Assembly: GCF_900113615.1 (NCBI RefSeq)
Contig: NZ_FOPZ01000013.1
Span: forward strand, 30,316-94,315
Source of the DNA: Halorubrum aquaticum
GTDB taxonomy: Archaea > Halobacteriota > Halobacteria > Halobacteriales > Haloferacaceae
Reading direction: 5' to 3'
DNA: 64,000 bases
The translations under genes were made by a program, and so were the position numbers. The notes beneath the pieces were generated by a model, which had not been told where the DNA came from, searched no databases, and saw nothing but the letters and a program-made list of their open reading frames with translations. Within the stretch, counting starts at the first letter, position 1. Each line of letters begins with the position of its first letter. Below are positions 35,301 to 43,464 of the stretch, one piece after another.

Positions 35301-35541
35301 CGAGCACTTCCAGCTGTCGACGGCGACGGACCTCATCGAGGCGGCGCGTCGCGGCGAGATCGACCTCATCGTCTCGCGCCAGCGCGAGCTGTTGGAAGTG
35401 GCCGTCGAGGAGGAGATAACCTACTTCTCGACGCACGCGAGCGCGAAAGCGGCGCTGGAGGCGATCGATCACGCGGACGACGACCTCGACGTGATGGCGG
35501 TCTCGGACCGGCCGAAACGCGTCGAGAACTGGGGCGAGTAA
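32320..35541 (+). CDS. carB: Carbamoyl-phosphate synthase large subunit
   Basis: This 1073-residue enzyme makes carbamoyl phosphate for pyrimidine and arginine synthesis with a small glutaminase subunit not in the window. Two ATP-grasp halves are visible: the first begins with LIGSGPIQIGQAAEFDYSG and includes GLGGQTGLN, and the second begins VVVGGGPIRIGQGVEFDY and includes QFGGQTSVNV. A C-terminal MGS-like allosteric domain follows (about residues 950-1073). The full length is present. pyrF lies downstream on the same strand but 640 bases away, so it has its own promoter. Confidence 0.97.
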   Translation: MSEDRTILLIGSGPIQIGQAAEFDYSGAQACRALQEEGARVVLVNSNPATIMTDPETADRVYIEPITPEAIAEVIRLEEPDGVIAGLGGQTGLNVTAELAEQGILEEHDVDVMGTPLDTIYATEDRDLFRQRMENLGQPVPKSTTISLDDDESVTDFDEGALRERVQAAVDEVGGLPVIARTTYTLGGSGSGVVDDFEELVERVRKGLRLSRNAEVLITESISGWVELEYEVMRDADDSCIIICNMENIDPMGIHTGESTVVTPSQVIPDDGHQEMRDAALEVIRDLGIQGGCNIQFAWHDDGTPGGEYRVVEVNPRVSRSSALASKATGYPIARVTAKVALGKRLHEIDNEITGETTAAFEPAIDYVVTKVPRWPIDKFDDVDFELGTAMKSTGEAMSIGRTFEESLTKALRSSEYDPAVDFAEVSDGKLETEYLERPSPDRPYAMFEAFDRGYSVDDVVDLTDIHRWYVERFENVADATAAAAEGDFTAAAMAGRTNAEIAAVAGDGGTTADVGEVESTVPERTFKQVDTCAGEFEASTPYYYSARLPEFLAGADTAGAANEVRVDPDVESVVVVGGGPIRIGQGVEFDYCAVHAVRALRELGIDAHVVNNNPETVSTDYDTSDGLFFEPISAEEIADVIETTDADGVMVQFGGQTSVNVGEPLKEEIERRGLDCSVLGTSVEAMDLAEDRDRFNVLMDEIGVDQPEGGTATSREEALDLAHRIGYPVLVRPSYVLGGRAMRVVEDDEELERYIEEAVRVSPDKPILVDQFLADAVELDVDAVADGEDVLIGGVMEHVESAGVHSGDSACMIPPRSLGDATLERVREVTEDIARALDTVGLLNVQLAVTGVHDPDERAEVYVLEANPRSSRTVPFVSKATGVPIAKLAAKVMTDRSLADLDVDEQIPEHRSVKEVVLPFDRLPGSDPRLGPEMKSTGEVMGTARSFGKAYDKAQDATGKPIPDSGTAVVDLSAEEFPDPDTAEGEALVEGFSEHFQLSTATDLIEAARRGEIDLIVSRQRELLEVAVEEEITYFSTHASAKAALEAIDHADDDLDVMAVSDRPKRVENWGE

Positions 35542-35581
35542 CGTCGCTGGGCGGGTCGTGTCGCCGGGACCGACCGAGTGA

Positions 35582-35682
35582 CTGGCGAACAGGCGGCGTA
35601 TTCCGATCCCGCGGCGGGTCGCCACACGACCGCCTCGACCGCCGCGGGGCGGCTCTCAGGTCACGGCGAGTCTGCTGCGTCA
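35582..35682. repeat. Intergenic element, copy A of a dispersed pair
   Basis: About 101 bases beginning CTGGCGAACAGGCGGCGT match 20433-20539. The shared core includes CGCCTCGACCGCCGCGGG and TCAGGTCACGG. Like the other copy, it follows shortly after the stop of a plus-strand gene. Confidence 0.7.
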
Positions 35683-35960
35683 TCCCTCTTGAACCGTCGT
35701 CCCGTCTCCGCCCGACCCGATCGGAGGTCTCTCGGGACGAGTTCTTTCGAAACGGCCGCGATATTCCGGGTGTTAGTGGGACGAGCTCTGTGAACGGAGA
35801 CCCGTCGTTGGTGTCGCGGCGAACGCGACTGCGAGGAACACGTCCAAAGTCCCGAGCCGTCCCGGCTACCTCTTTGAATCCCACCCGACTACAACCGCAC
35901 CGCACCTCATGCCTCCCCAGCCTCGTCGATCGCCTCCGGCGACCGACTCCCTCACGGGCC

Positions 35961-36037
35961 GGTCGCGGGCTGGCGGCCCGCGACCGGGCGCAGGGCGAGA
36001 GCTTCGCTCTCGCTTGAAGCCGGCGCAAAGCGCCGGC
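35961..36037. repeat. Three successive perfect hairpins
   Basis: Stems are 10 bp at 35961-35985 (GGTCGCGGGC/GCCCGCGACC), 8 bp at 35995-36013 (GCGAGAGC/GCTCTCGC, loop TTC) and 8 bp at 36019-36037 (GCCGGCGC/GCGCCGGC, loop AAA). Only 9 and 5 bases separate them. Confidence 0.85.
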
Positions 36038-36184
36038 AACGCCACCGCAGTGGTTTGCTCGTTCCTCCGTCCGACCGGTTCGTGAGTCTCGCGTACCGGC
36101 TCGATCGGCGGGCCCAACGGAAGCCTCCGGGCGCCTCGGACGTGGAACACAACGTTTAGCCGGGGGCTCCGCCTCATCTCCGGT

Positions 36185-37015
36185 ATGCGCTTCTTCGAGC
36201 GGCTCGCGGACCGGATCGAACGGACCGACAGCGTCGTTTCGGTCGGTCTCGACCCGGACCCGGACCGGATCCCGGAGTTCCTCGCGGACGCCGACCTTCC
36301 GCGGTGGGCGTTCAACCGACGCGTGATCGACGCGACCCACGAACATGCCGCCTGCTACAAGCCGAACGCCGCCTTCTACGAGGACGCCGACGGCTGGCGC
36401 GCGCTTCGAGAGACCGTCGCGTACGCGGCCGGCAAGGACGTTCCGGTGCTCCTCGACGCCAAACGCGCCGACATCGGCAACACCACCCGCCGGTACGCCG
36501 AGGTGTTGGAGTGGGTCGACGCGATCACCGTGAACCCGTACATGGGTCGCGACTCGCTTCAGCCGTTCCTTGACCGGGAAGAGAAGGGGGTGTTCGTCCT
36601 CTGTCGAACGTCGAACCCCGGCGGAGGCGACCTTCAGGACCTCGAACTCGCGTCCGGGGAGCCCGTATACGAGCGCGTCGCCGCGCTCGCGGACGTCTGG
36701 AACGCGAACGGGAACGTCGGTCTCGTCGTCGGCGCGACCACGCCCGACGAGCTCGCGGAGGTGAGAGGGATCGTCCCGGAGGTCCCGTTCCTCGTTCCCG
36801 GCGTCGGCGCGCAGGGTGGCGACGCCGAGGCGGCGGTCGAACACGGGCTCGCGGACTACCCGAGCGTCGACGTCGACATCGGACTCGTCAACTCCTCACG
36901 GGGCATCATCTTCGCCGGCGAGGAGGCGGCTCGATCGGACGACGAGACGACGTACTTCGGGGCCGCGGGCGACGCGGCGAAGCGGCTGAAGAAGCGGCTG
37001 AATCGCCACCGGTAG
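36185..37015 (+). CDS. pyrF: Orotidine-5'-phosphate decarboxylase
   Basis: The 276-residue enzyme performs the last step of UMP synthesis. Its catalytic block LLDAKRADIGNTTRRYA contains the KxxD array, with VGLDPDPDR near the N-terminus and FLVPGVGAQGGD in the phosphate-binding region. The length and NPYMGRDSLQPFL segment fit the longer class found in mycobacteria and haloarchaea. A GTTTAG box at about 36154-36159 lies some 28 bases before the ATG. It complements carB, two genes of one pathway in the same locus. Confidence 0.96.
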   Translation: MRFFERLADRIERTDSVVSVGLDPDPDRIPEFLADADLPRWAFNRRVIDATHEHAACYKPNAAFYEDADGWRALRETVAYAAGKDVPVLLDAKRADIGNTTRRYAEVLEWVDAITVNPYMGRDSLQPFLDREEKGVFVLCRTSNPGGGDLQDLELASGEPVYERVAALADVWNANGNVGLVVGATTPDELAEVRGIVPEVPFLVPGVGAQGGDAEAAVEHGLADYPSVDVDIGLVNSSRGIIFAGEEAARSDDETTYFGAAGDAAKRLKKRLNRHR

Positions 37016-37027
37016 TCCGTCTCGACG

Positions 37028-37246
37028 TCAGTCGATCCGGAACCTTCGTGACGGATCGTCCTCGTCGGATGGGTCGTTCGCGTCAGACGGATCGCCGCCG
37101 TCGTCGACGCCAGCCGCCTCCGCACAGGCGACACACGCGCCGACCGTTTCCCTCCAGTGGTCTCGACAGACCTGTCGTCCGCAGTACCGACAGTCGTGGC
37201 GGGCCGGGGCGTTCTCACACACCTGACAGAGTCCGGTGACGCTCAT
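37028..37246 (-). CDS. Small zinc-finger protein
   Basis: This 72-residue protein has eight potential zinc ligands in MSVTGLCQVCENAPARHD, CRYCGRQVCRDH and GACVACAEA, arranged as CxxC, CxxC, CxxxH and CxxC. This resembles HIT-type or cross-brace treble-clef fingers. The C-terminus is an acidic Asp/Ser/Pro tail. It could bind nucleic acid or protein; the role is unknown. ATG 37246 is preferred because an upstream start would add unrelated residues. It is divergent from trmY with about 50 bases between starts. Confidence 0.78.
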   Translation of the reverse strand: MSVTGLCQVCENAPARHDCRYCGRQVCRDHWRETVGACVACAEAAGVDDGGDPSDANDPSDEDDPSRRFRID

Positions 37247-37297
37247 GTATGGACCGTCGGTCGGGCCGCTTATCACGGTTCGGGCGGACCGACGCGT

Positions 37298-37894
37298 ATG
37301 CGACAGTTCGTCGTCGTCGGCCACGACGCACCCACCGACCCGGACGAGATCTCCCTCTCGGACGTCCCCGGCGCGGGACGGCTCGACCTCCTCTGTCGGT
37401 GCGTGTCGACCGGCGTCTTCCTCTCACACGGCATCCGCGAGGACGCCAGGGTTCACCTCGTCTGTGCCGACGAGCTCACCGTCACGTTCGACGCCGCGAC
37501 CCTCCGGCACCTCCATCCCGACGAGCGGAACGTCGCTGCTCGGGTGCGCGACGCGCTCGCCGCTCGCGAGGACGCTATCGGCCACATGCCGGCGGACGTC
37601 TCTCCCGGCGTGGAACTGCGTCGAATGGGGTTCTCGGCGACGCTCGACCGACTCGCGGCCGAGGGAACGCTCGTCCAGCTCCACGAGGAGGGTGCGCCGC
37701 TCGTCGACGCCGAGCCGCCGGAAGACCCGGTGTTCGTCCTCTCGGATCATCACGACTTCACGGAGACGGAGTCGTCGCTGCTGGCGGAGACGCGTGATCG
37801 ACGGCTACGGGTCGGCCCCGAACGGCTCCACGCCGACCACACCGTCTCGGTCGTCCACAACTGGCTCGACACGGGCGGATACACGTCGTATTGA
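37298..37894 (+). CDS. trmY: tRNA pseudouridine-54 N1-methyltransferase
   Basis: A 198-residue SPOUT-class methyltransferase that converts pseudouridine-54 of archaeal tRNA to N1-methylpseudouridine. It begins MRQFVVVGHDAPTDPDEISL, and the knot region near the C-terminus reads VFVLSDHHDFTETE and VGPERLHADHTVSVVHNWLD, typical of TrmY. A GCTTATCA box at about 37268-37275 supports ATG 37298. It lies close to a tRNA gene (tRNA-Pro). Confidence 0.94.
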   Translation: MRQFVVVGHDAPTDPDEISLSDVPGAGRLDLLCRCVSTGVFLSHGIREDARVHLVCADELTVTFDAATLRHLHPDERNVAARVRDALAAREDAIGHMPADVSPGVELRRMGFSATLDRLAAEGTLVQLHEEGAPLVDAEPPEDPVFVLSDHHDFTETESSLLAETRDRRLRVGPERLHADHTVSVVHNWLDTGGYTSY

Positions 37895-37966
37895 CTCTCG
37901 AGCGCGACTCTCGACGTCCCCCGTTTTCGGAAGGATTAAAAGAACGAGCGGCCTCCGTTGGGATGC

Positions 37967-38039
37967 GGGCCGGTGGGGTAGCTTGGTATCCTTCGGCCTT
38001 CGGGTGGCCGTAACCACGATTCAAATTCGTGCCGGCCCA
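37967..38039 (+). tRNA. tRNA-Pro (anticodon CGG)
   Basis: A 73-nt cloverleaf. Acceptor GGGCCGG pairs with CCGGCCC before discriminator A. Anticodon stem CGGCC/GGCCG encloses TTCGGGT, giving anticodon CGG with G37. The T arm contains GATTCAAATTC. A GATTAAAAG box at about 37934-37942 lies upstream. No intron. Confidence 0.95.
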
Positions 38040-38174
38040 CTTCCCGCATACCGTTTTACGTCGTCTACTGACAAGTGAGCCGGGCGGAGACGATCTCGAG
38101 GAACTCCCGCGGGAGGATATTCGGAGAAGATCGCTTCCGCGGCCGTCAGCGTCCACGACGCCGTCCTCGGTGGT

Positions 38175-39086
38175 TCACCGGGACCGGTTCGGCGGGCGGC
38201 GGTCCCGCTGGAACTCGTCGAAGCGGTCGAGGTCGTCCGGGAGCTCGTATTCGATCTCGCGCTCGTCGCTCCGATCGGGGAGCCGACCGTCCTCGAGGTC
38301 CTCGGCGACGTCCTCCCAGCCGGGCTTCACGCGGATGCTCCGGGCGGGCGTTCCGACGGCGACGTGGTGGTCCGGGACGTCGCCCTGAACCACGGCACGC
38401 GCGCCGACGACGCTGTTCTCGCCGATCCGACAGCCGGCTCGCACCATCGCGTCGTAGGTGACTCTGGCGTCGGCGGCGACGACGGTGTGGAAGTTTCGGA
38501 CCTCGGTCTGGTCGACGAGATCGTGGTCGTGGCTGTAGACGTGAACGCCGTCGGAGAGGGACGCGCGGTCGCCGATCGTCAGCTTGCCGCGGTCGTCGAG
38601 GTGAACGTCGTCGTGGATCACGACGTTGTCGCCGATCTCGATGTTGTGGCCGTAGGTGAAGGAGATGCCTTTGAAAAGTCGGCAGCCGTCGCCGCACTCG
38701 GCGAACAGGTGTTTCCCGAGCATCCGCCGGAACCGAAGGGCGAACTCGACGTTGTCGGCCATCGGCGTGGCGTCGAACTGCCGCCAGAGCCACTGGAGGT
38801 GTTTCGAGCGCCGGAACTTCTCCTCGTCCTTCTCGGCGTAGTACTCCGACTCGAGGGTGGCGTTACAGGGGTCGTACCCCTGAAGCCGGACGCGTTCCGC
38901 CTTCGAGACGTCCTCGCCCGCCTTCCAGGCCTCCCATCGCTCGCGGTCGCCGTGGAGGTCGATCAGCGTGTCCCGAACGACGTCGCAGGTGTCCTCGGCC
39001 GAGGAGAGCCGGTCGTCCACCTCGTCGATGAACCCCTGGACCGACGCCTCCGCGTCGTCCGGCAGGGACACGTGTCGTTTTGTCAT
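38175..39086 (-). CDS. Hexapeptide-repeat acyltransferase
   Basis: The 303-residue protein has an N-terminal helical region (about 1-130) and a left-handed beta-helix in the maltose/galactoside O-acetyltransferase style: FTYGHNIEIGDNVVIHDDVHLDD, LTIGDRASLSDGVHVYSHDHD, RAGCRIGENSVVGARAVV and HHVAVGTPARSIRV. The SHDHD histidine is a likely catalytic base. It should transfer an acetyl group from acetyl-CoA to a sugar or other hydroxyl acceptor; the substrate is unknown. The longer N-terminal part, with RMLGKHLFAECGDGCRLFKG, resembles acetyltransferases of haloarchaea. Confidence 0.86.
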   Translation of the reverse strand: MTKRHVSLPDDAEASVQGFIDEVDDRLSSAEDTCDVVRDTLIDLHGDRERWEAWKAGEDVSKAERVRLQGYDPCNATLESEYYAEKDEEKFRRSKHLQWLWRQFDATPMADNVEFALRFRRMLGKHLFAECGDGCRLFKGISFTYGHNIEIGDNVVIHDDVHLDDRGKLTIGDRASLSDGVHVYSHDHDLVDQTEVRNFHTVVAADARVTYDAMVRAGCRIGENSVVGARAVVQGDVPDHHVAVGTPARSIRVKPGWEDVAEDLEDGRLPDRSDEREIEYELPDDLDRFDEFQRDRRPPNRSR

Positions 39087-39257
39087 CGCCGAAGGTTCGG
39101 CGGGGATCCACAAATGGGTTCGGTTGTGCGACGCGAACGCCACCACGGGGACGCCTTCGACGCTCCCGAGGCGCATCGGCGACCGCGGCGATTCGGACGA
39201 TCTCAGCTTCCGGGGACGACCGGGCCCGATAAGTGTCCCCGCTTCCAACGCCGGACC

Positions 39258-40331
39258 ATGCAGCACCGAGAACTCGGGACCTCCGGCGTCGAAGTGTCGG
39301 AGATCGGCTTCGGCGCGTGGGTCGTCGGGACGGACTGGTGGGGCGACCGGTCGGACGACCAGGCGGTGTCGATGGTTCGAGAGGCCCTCGACGCGGGCGT
39401 CACCTACGTCGACACCGGCGACGTGTACGGCCACGGCGACAGCGAGCGGATCGTCGGGGAGGCGATCGCCGACCGCCGCGAGGAGGTCACGCTGGCGACG
39501 AAGATCGGCTACGACTTCTACGACAACCCGCAGGCGGGACACGGCGAGTTGCCGAAGGAACTGAACGAGGAGTACCTCCGGGAGGCGCTCGAGTCCTCGC
39601 TCGACCGGCTCGACACGGACTACGTCGACCTGCTCCAACTCCACAACGCCAACGTCGACGAGGTGACGCCCGAGGTTCGCGACCTCCTCAGCGAGTGGAA
39701 AGCCGAGGGGCGGGTTCGAGCGCTCGGCTGGGCGCTGGGCCCGTCGATCGGCTGGCTGGCCGAGGGCGACGCCGCCGTCGAGTACGACGAGTTCGACGCC
39801 GTCCAGACGGTGTTCAACCTCTTCGAACAGGAGCCCGGCCGACACTTCATCGACACCGTCCGCGAGACGGGCTCCGACACCTCCGTCATCGCGCGCGTCC
39901 CGCACTCGTCGGGACTGCTCAACGAGCAGGTGACGCCCGACACCGTGTTGGAGGACGGCGACCACCGTTCACACCGCCCGAAAGAGTGGTACGAGACCGG
40001 CTGGGAGAAGGTCGAATCGATCCGCTTCCTCGAGGAGCCCGACCACGCGGCGGGAACCCGTACCCTGAGTCAGGCGTCGATCCGCTGGCTCCTCGCGCAC
40101 GACGAGGTCGCCTCGGTGACGCCGACGTTCCGCGACGGCGACGACATCGCGGAGTGGACCGCCGCGAGCGACGTGCCCCCGATCTCGGAGGCCGAGTACG
40201 ACCGGCTCGAGGGGTTGTACGCGCGCAACTTCGACGTCGACCGCGACGACGGGATGGACGCCCTCCGCACCTCCGTCGACGGCGAGGACATCGCGGCGGC
40301 GGGCCTCGACAAGCGCGCAGCCTCGTACTGA
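39258..40331 (+). CDS. Aldo/keto reductase
   Basis: The 357-residue protein fits the aldo/keto reductase superfamily. It opens MQHRELGTSGVEVSEIGFGA, and the catalytic tetrad is visible as Asp and Tyr in VDTGDVYGHGDSE, Lys in LATKIG and His in DLLQLHN. It should use NADPH to reduce aldehydes or ketones; the physiological substrate is not apparent. A GATAAG box at about 39227-39232 precedes the ATG. Confidence 0.92.
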   Translation: MQHRELGTSGVEVSEIGFGAWVVGTDWWGDRSDDQAVSMVREALDAGVTYVDTGDVYGHGDSERIVGEAIADRREEVTLATKIGYDFYDNPQAGHGELPKELNEEYLREALESSLDRLDTDYVDLLQLHNANVDEVTPEVRDLLSEWKAEGRVRALGWALGPSIGWLAEGDAAVEYDEFDAVQTVFNLFEQEPGRHFIDTVRETGSDTSVIARVPHSSGLLNEQVTPDTVLEDGDHRSHRPKEWYETGWEKVESIRFLEEPDHAAGTRTLSQASIRWLLAHDEVASVTPTFRDGDDIAEWTAASDVPPISEAEYDRLEGLYARNFDVDRDDGMDALRTSVDGEDIAAAGLDKRAASY

Positions 40332-40376
40332 CCGGACGAACCGAGCCGGCGATCCGGTCGTCCACCCTGCTGGAGC

Positions 40377-41189
40377 CTAATCCGCGTCGATGCGACAGCC
40401 GCCGGTGTAGTCGACGCCCTCGATCGTCTCGATCCCGCCCTCGCCACACACCGGACAGTCCGGGTTCCGTTGGTACGGAACCGTCTCGAAGGTCATGTCC
40501 ATGGCGTCGTAAAACAGCAGCCGTCCCGCGAGCGGGTCGCCGGCGTCGAGCAGGAGTTTGACCGCCTCCGTCGCCTGAATACAGCCGAGCGTCCCGGGAA
40601 GCACGCCGAGCACCCCGGTGGTCGCACAGTCGGGGACGGTGCCCGGTTCGGGGGCCTCGGGGAACAGACACCGATAACAGGGGCCGTCGAGGACGAGCGT
40701 CGTCGCCTGTCCCTCGAACTTGTAGATCGCGCCGTGGGCGACGGGGACACCCTCGATCCGGGCGGCGTCGTTGACGACGTACCGCGTCCGGAAGTTGTCG
40801 GCGCAGTCGACGACGACGTCGTACCCGCCGATCAACTCGTGGGCGTTGTCGACGTCGAGGCGCGCCTCGTGGGTCTCCACGTCGATGTCGGGATTGAGGC
40901 GGTCGACGAACCGCGCGGCGGACTCGACCTTGGGCTCGCCGACGTCGGCGTCGCCGTGGATCACCTGCCGCTGGAGGTTGGAGCGCTCGACCACGTCGTC
41001 GTCGACGATCCCGAGGGTGCCGACGCCGGCGGCCGCGAGGTACTGGATGACTGGCGCGCCGAGCCCGCCGGCCCCGAGGACGAGCGCGCTGCTCTCCAGG
41101 AGCCGTTTCTGGCCCTCCGGGCCGACCTCGTCCATGATGATGTGTCTGGAGTAGCGGTCGAGCTGCGTGGCGTCCAGCGAGAGGCTCAT
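40377..41189 (-). CDS. ubaA: E1-like SAMP-activating enzyme (ThiF/MoeB/HesA family)
   Basis: This 270-residue E1-like protein adenylates ubiquitin-like SAMP proteins for sampylation and for sulfur transfer to tRNA and molybdopterin, as established in Haloferax volcanii. Start MSLSLDATQLDRYSRHIIMD is characteristic. ATP-binding VLGAGGLGAPVIQYLAAAG, the active-site cysteine in VPDCATTGVLGVLPG, and two CxxC pairs (GPCYRCLFP and DCPVCGEGG) for zinc are visible. No SAMP gene lies in the window. Confidence 0.92.
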   Translation of the reverse strand: MSLSLDATQLDRYSRHIIMDEVGPEGQKRLLESSALVLGAGGLGAPVIQYLAAAGVGTLGIVDDDVVERSNLQRQVIHGDADVGEPKVESAARFVDRLNPDIDVETHEARLDVDNAHELIGGYDVVVDCADNFRTRYVVNDAARIEGVPVAHGAIYKFEGQATTLVLDGPCYRCLFPEAPEPGTVPDCATTGVLGVLPGTLGCIQATEAVKLLLDAGDPLAGRLLFYDAMDMTFETVPYQRNPDCPVCGEGGIETIEGVDYTGGCRIDAD

Positions 41190-41277
41190 GCGTGGACGTG
41201 GGAGGTGATCGGGTATAACGGCTTTCCCGACGCGGTAGCCAGCACCGTTATCGGACGCCGACCCGTACGTCGGCGCG

Positions 41278-42060
41278 GTGAATGAGAGTTCGAGCCCCCG
41301 CGCCGTCGCCGTCAACGTCGCCGCCAACACCAACGAGCCCGGCTTCCGCGGGCCGGTGTACCCCGACGGGTCGTTCGCGTACGTTCCGATCCCGGAGTCG
41401 GAAGCGACGCTCCCGCGCGACCGGTTCCCGGTCGACGAACCGCTCCCGACGTACGCCGACCTCGACGTGCCGTTCGCGCTCCCCGATCCGCTCCGCGACC
41501 GACCGGTCCACATGGACCCGGAGTTCCCCGGCGTCCACGGCCGCGAGCACGCGACCTACGGCGACCCCTACGCGGTCAAGGCCGGTCCGATCGCCGAACT
41601 CGAGCCGGGCGATTGGCTGCTGTTCTACGCGACGCTCTCGCTCCGGCCGGCGGGGTGGGGCGGTCCCGGAACGGATCCCGCGGTCGACCCCGACCTCGTC
41701 GACGACGACCTCGCGCCCGACTGGGGCGCGTACCTGTTCGCGGGGATCCGGGTCAACCGCGTCCTCGACGGAGCCGGTTCCGACGGCCCGTCCCGCGCCG
41801 CGGCCGCCGGGGCCGTCCCGACGAACGCCCACCTGAAACGCGATCCCTTCGACGCGCGGGTCGTCGTCGCCGGCGACACGCAGGAGTCCGGACTCCTCGA
41901 ACGCGTCGTTCCGCTGAGTACGCCGGAGTCGGGGTCCGACGCGAACGAACTCGTCACCGACCTCTCGAGCGACTCCGGGAAGGGGCCGTGGTGGCGGCGG
42001 CCGCTACGGTTCGACGAGTCCGCGACGGCGACGCTCCTCGACCGGCTGCCTCGGCAGTGA
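41278..42060 (+). CDS. Nmad3-like putative nucleotide-modification-associated protein
   Basis: A 260-residue protein from GTG 41278, with no better start in frame. The N-terminal pattern is NEPGFRGPVYPDGSFAYVPI followed by PESE and PTYADLDV. Then comes VHMDPEFPG, then the segments ELEPGDWLLFYATLSLRP and WGAYLFAGIRVNRVL, the order I associate with nucleotide modification associated domain 3 (Nmad3): an N-terminal G-x-PDG-x-PIP block, a HLDPD-like block, and a GDLFLF block. Nmad domains are predicted to act in DNA base modification. The match is from memory of motif order; the function is not demonstrated, and no methylase or glycosylase lies next to it. Confidence 0.72.
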   Translation: MNESSSPRAVAVNVAANTNEPGFRGPVYPDGSFAYVPIPESEATLPRDRFPVDEPLPTYADLDVPFALPDPLRDRPVHMDPEFPGVHGREHATYGDPYAVKAGPIAELEPGDWLLFYATLSLRPAGWGGPGTDPAVDPDLVDDDLAPDWGAYLFAGIRVNRVLDGAGSDGPSRAAAAGAVPTNAHLKRDPFDARVVVAGDTQESGLLERVVPLSTPESGSDANELVTDLSSDSGKGPWWRRPLRFDESATATLLDRLPRQ

Positions 42061-42090
42061 CCGAACGGCCCCGCGACGCCGCTCGACCGG

Positions 42091-43413
42091 CTACGCGTAG
42101 TCGTCGTACGTCGGCCGGCCGGACTCGGGCGGGAACTCCTCGACCGGCGCGGTCGTCTCGTCGCCGCTCGCCATGTCCTTCACCGTCACCTCGCCGTTCG
42201 CGAGGTCGCGCTCGCCGACGACGACCACCGTCTCGGCGTTGATCGAGTCGGCGTACCCGAGCTGTGCGCCGAACGAGCGGTCCGCGACGTCGCTTTCGAC
42301 GACCACGTCGTCGCCCAGCGCGCGGAGGTCGCGGGCGATCCCGGCGGCCGTCGAACGGGTGTCGCCGACCGAGAGGACGTAGTAGTCCGTCGAGAGCTCC
42401 TCGTCGGGCCAGACGCCGGCGCGCTGACACAGCAGTTTGAGCGTGGCGTGGCCGGGTGCGACGCCGACCGCGGGCGTGGGCTGGCCGCCGAAGCTCTCGA
42501 TCAGGTCGTCGTAGCGACCGCCGCCGAAGATCGACCGGGAGACCTCGCCGGTGGAGTCGAAACACTCGAAGACGACGCCGGTGTAGTAGTCGAGCCCGCG
42601 GGCGGTCGTGAGCGATACCTCACAGAACTCGCCCGCGCCGAAGTCGTCGGCGGCGGCGAGCACGTTCCGGAGGTTCTCGACCGCGTCCTCGACGTCCTCG
42701 CCGCCGGCCTCGGCGACCGCGTCGAGGTCCCTGGGCTCGTCCACGTCGGTGATCAGGTCGTCGAACTCGCGGGCCGTCGCGCGGTCGAGGCCGGCGTCGG
42801 AGAGCAGGCCGAAGTACTCGCCGTCGTCGACCTTCGCGCGCTTGTCGACCGCGCGGATCGCGGCCTCGGTGTCGACCGCGTCGGGGTCGTCGGCGAGCGC
42901 GCGCACGAGTCCGCCGAGCACGTCGCGGTGTGAGACGCGGAACTCGAAGTCGTCGCCGGTGAGTCCCAGGTCGGTCAAGGCGTCGGCCGCGACCGCGAGC
43001 ACCTCGGCGTCGGCCTCCGGCGCGGACGACCCGAATATGTCGATGTTCGTCTGATAGAACTCGCGGAACCGCCCCTGCTGGACCTGCTCGTAGCGCCAGA
43101 ACGGGCGTGTCGAGGTCCACTTGATCGGCTTCGAGAGCTCCTGGCCCTTCGCGACGACCATCCGGGCGACGGTCGGCGTGAGTTCGGGCGTGAGAGACAC
43201 CTCGCGGCCGCCCTTGTCCTCGAAGGCGTACAGCTCCTCGACGATCCCCTCCCCGGACTTGTCGACGTACATCTCCGTCCGCTCGAGCGCGGGGGTCGCG
43301 ACCTCGCGGAAGCCGTACCGCGCGGCCGCGCCCTCGATGGCGTCGGTCACCTCCCGGCGGGCCGACTGCTCCCCGGGGTAGAAGTCGCGAAACCCTTTGA
43401 GTCCCTCGTACAT
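42091..43413 (-). CDS. hisS: Histidine-tRNA ligase
   Basis: This 440-residue class II synthetase starts MYEGLKGFRDFYPGEQSARR, typical of HisRS. Motif 2 is around WTSTRPFWRYEQVQQGRFRE, histidine-specific regions are near LTTARGLDYYTGVVFE, and motif 3 is at FGGGRYDDLIESFGG. The C-terminal anticodon-binding domain is complete. It ends about 30 bases from the stop of the convergent Nmad3-like gene. Confidence 0.96.
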   Translation of the reverse strand: MYEGLKGFRDFYPGEQSARREVTDAIEGAAARYGFREVATPALERTEMYVDKSGEGIVEELYAFEDKGGREVSLTPELTPTVARMVVAKGQELSKPIKWTSTRPFWRYEQVQQGRFREFYQTNIDIFGSSAPEADAEVLAVAADALTDLGLTGDDFEFRVSHRDVLGGLVRALADDPDAVDTEAAIRAVDKRAKVDDGEYFGLLSDAGLDRATAREFDDLITDVDEPRDLDAVAEAGGEDVEDAVENLRNVLAAADDFGAGEFCEVSLTTARGLDYYTGVVFECFDSTGEVSRSIFGGGRYDDLIESFGGQPTPAVGVAPGHATLKLLCQRAGVWPDEELSTDYYVLSVGDTRSTAAGIARDLRALGDDVVVESDVADRSFGAQLGYADSINAETVVVVGERDLANGEVTVKDMASGDETTAPVEEFPPESGRPTYDDYA

Positions 43414-43464
43414 GGAGGCGGGTTCGGCGAGCGGCCGCTTGAAACCATCCTTTCGGGGCCGACC

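Larger units (their letters stand above)
35542..36184. other. 643-bp gene-free region between carB and pyrF
   Basis: It contains a conserved intergenic element (35582-35682), about 270 bases with no evident content, three successive hairpins (35961-36037), then the pyrF promoter. The open frames crossing it are arginine- or proline-rich shadow translations, and I see no credible gene. Confidence 0.65.

Noticed and set aside
35582..35682. Coding sequence for an Arg-rich protein on the minus strand
   Set aside because: The two element copies conserve nucleotides rather than reading frame; gaps between them are not multiples of three.
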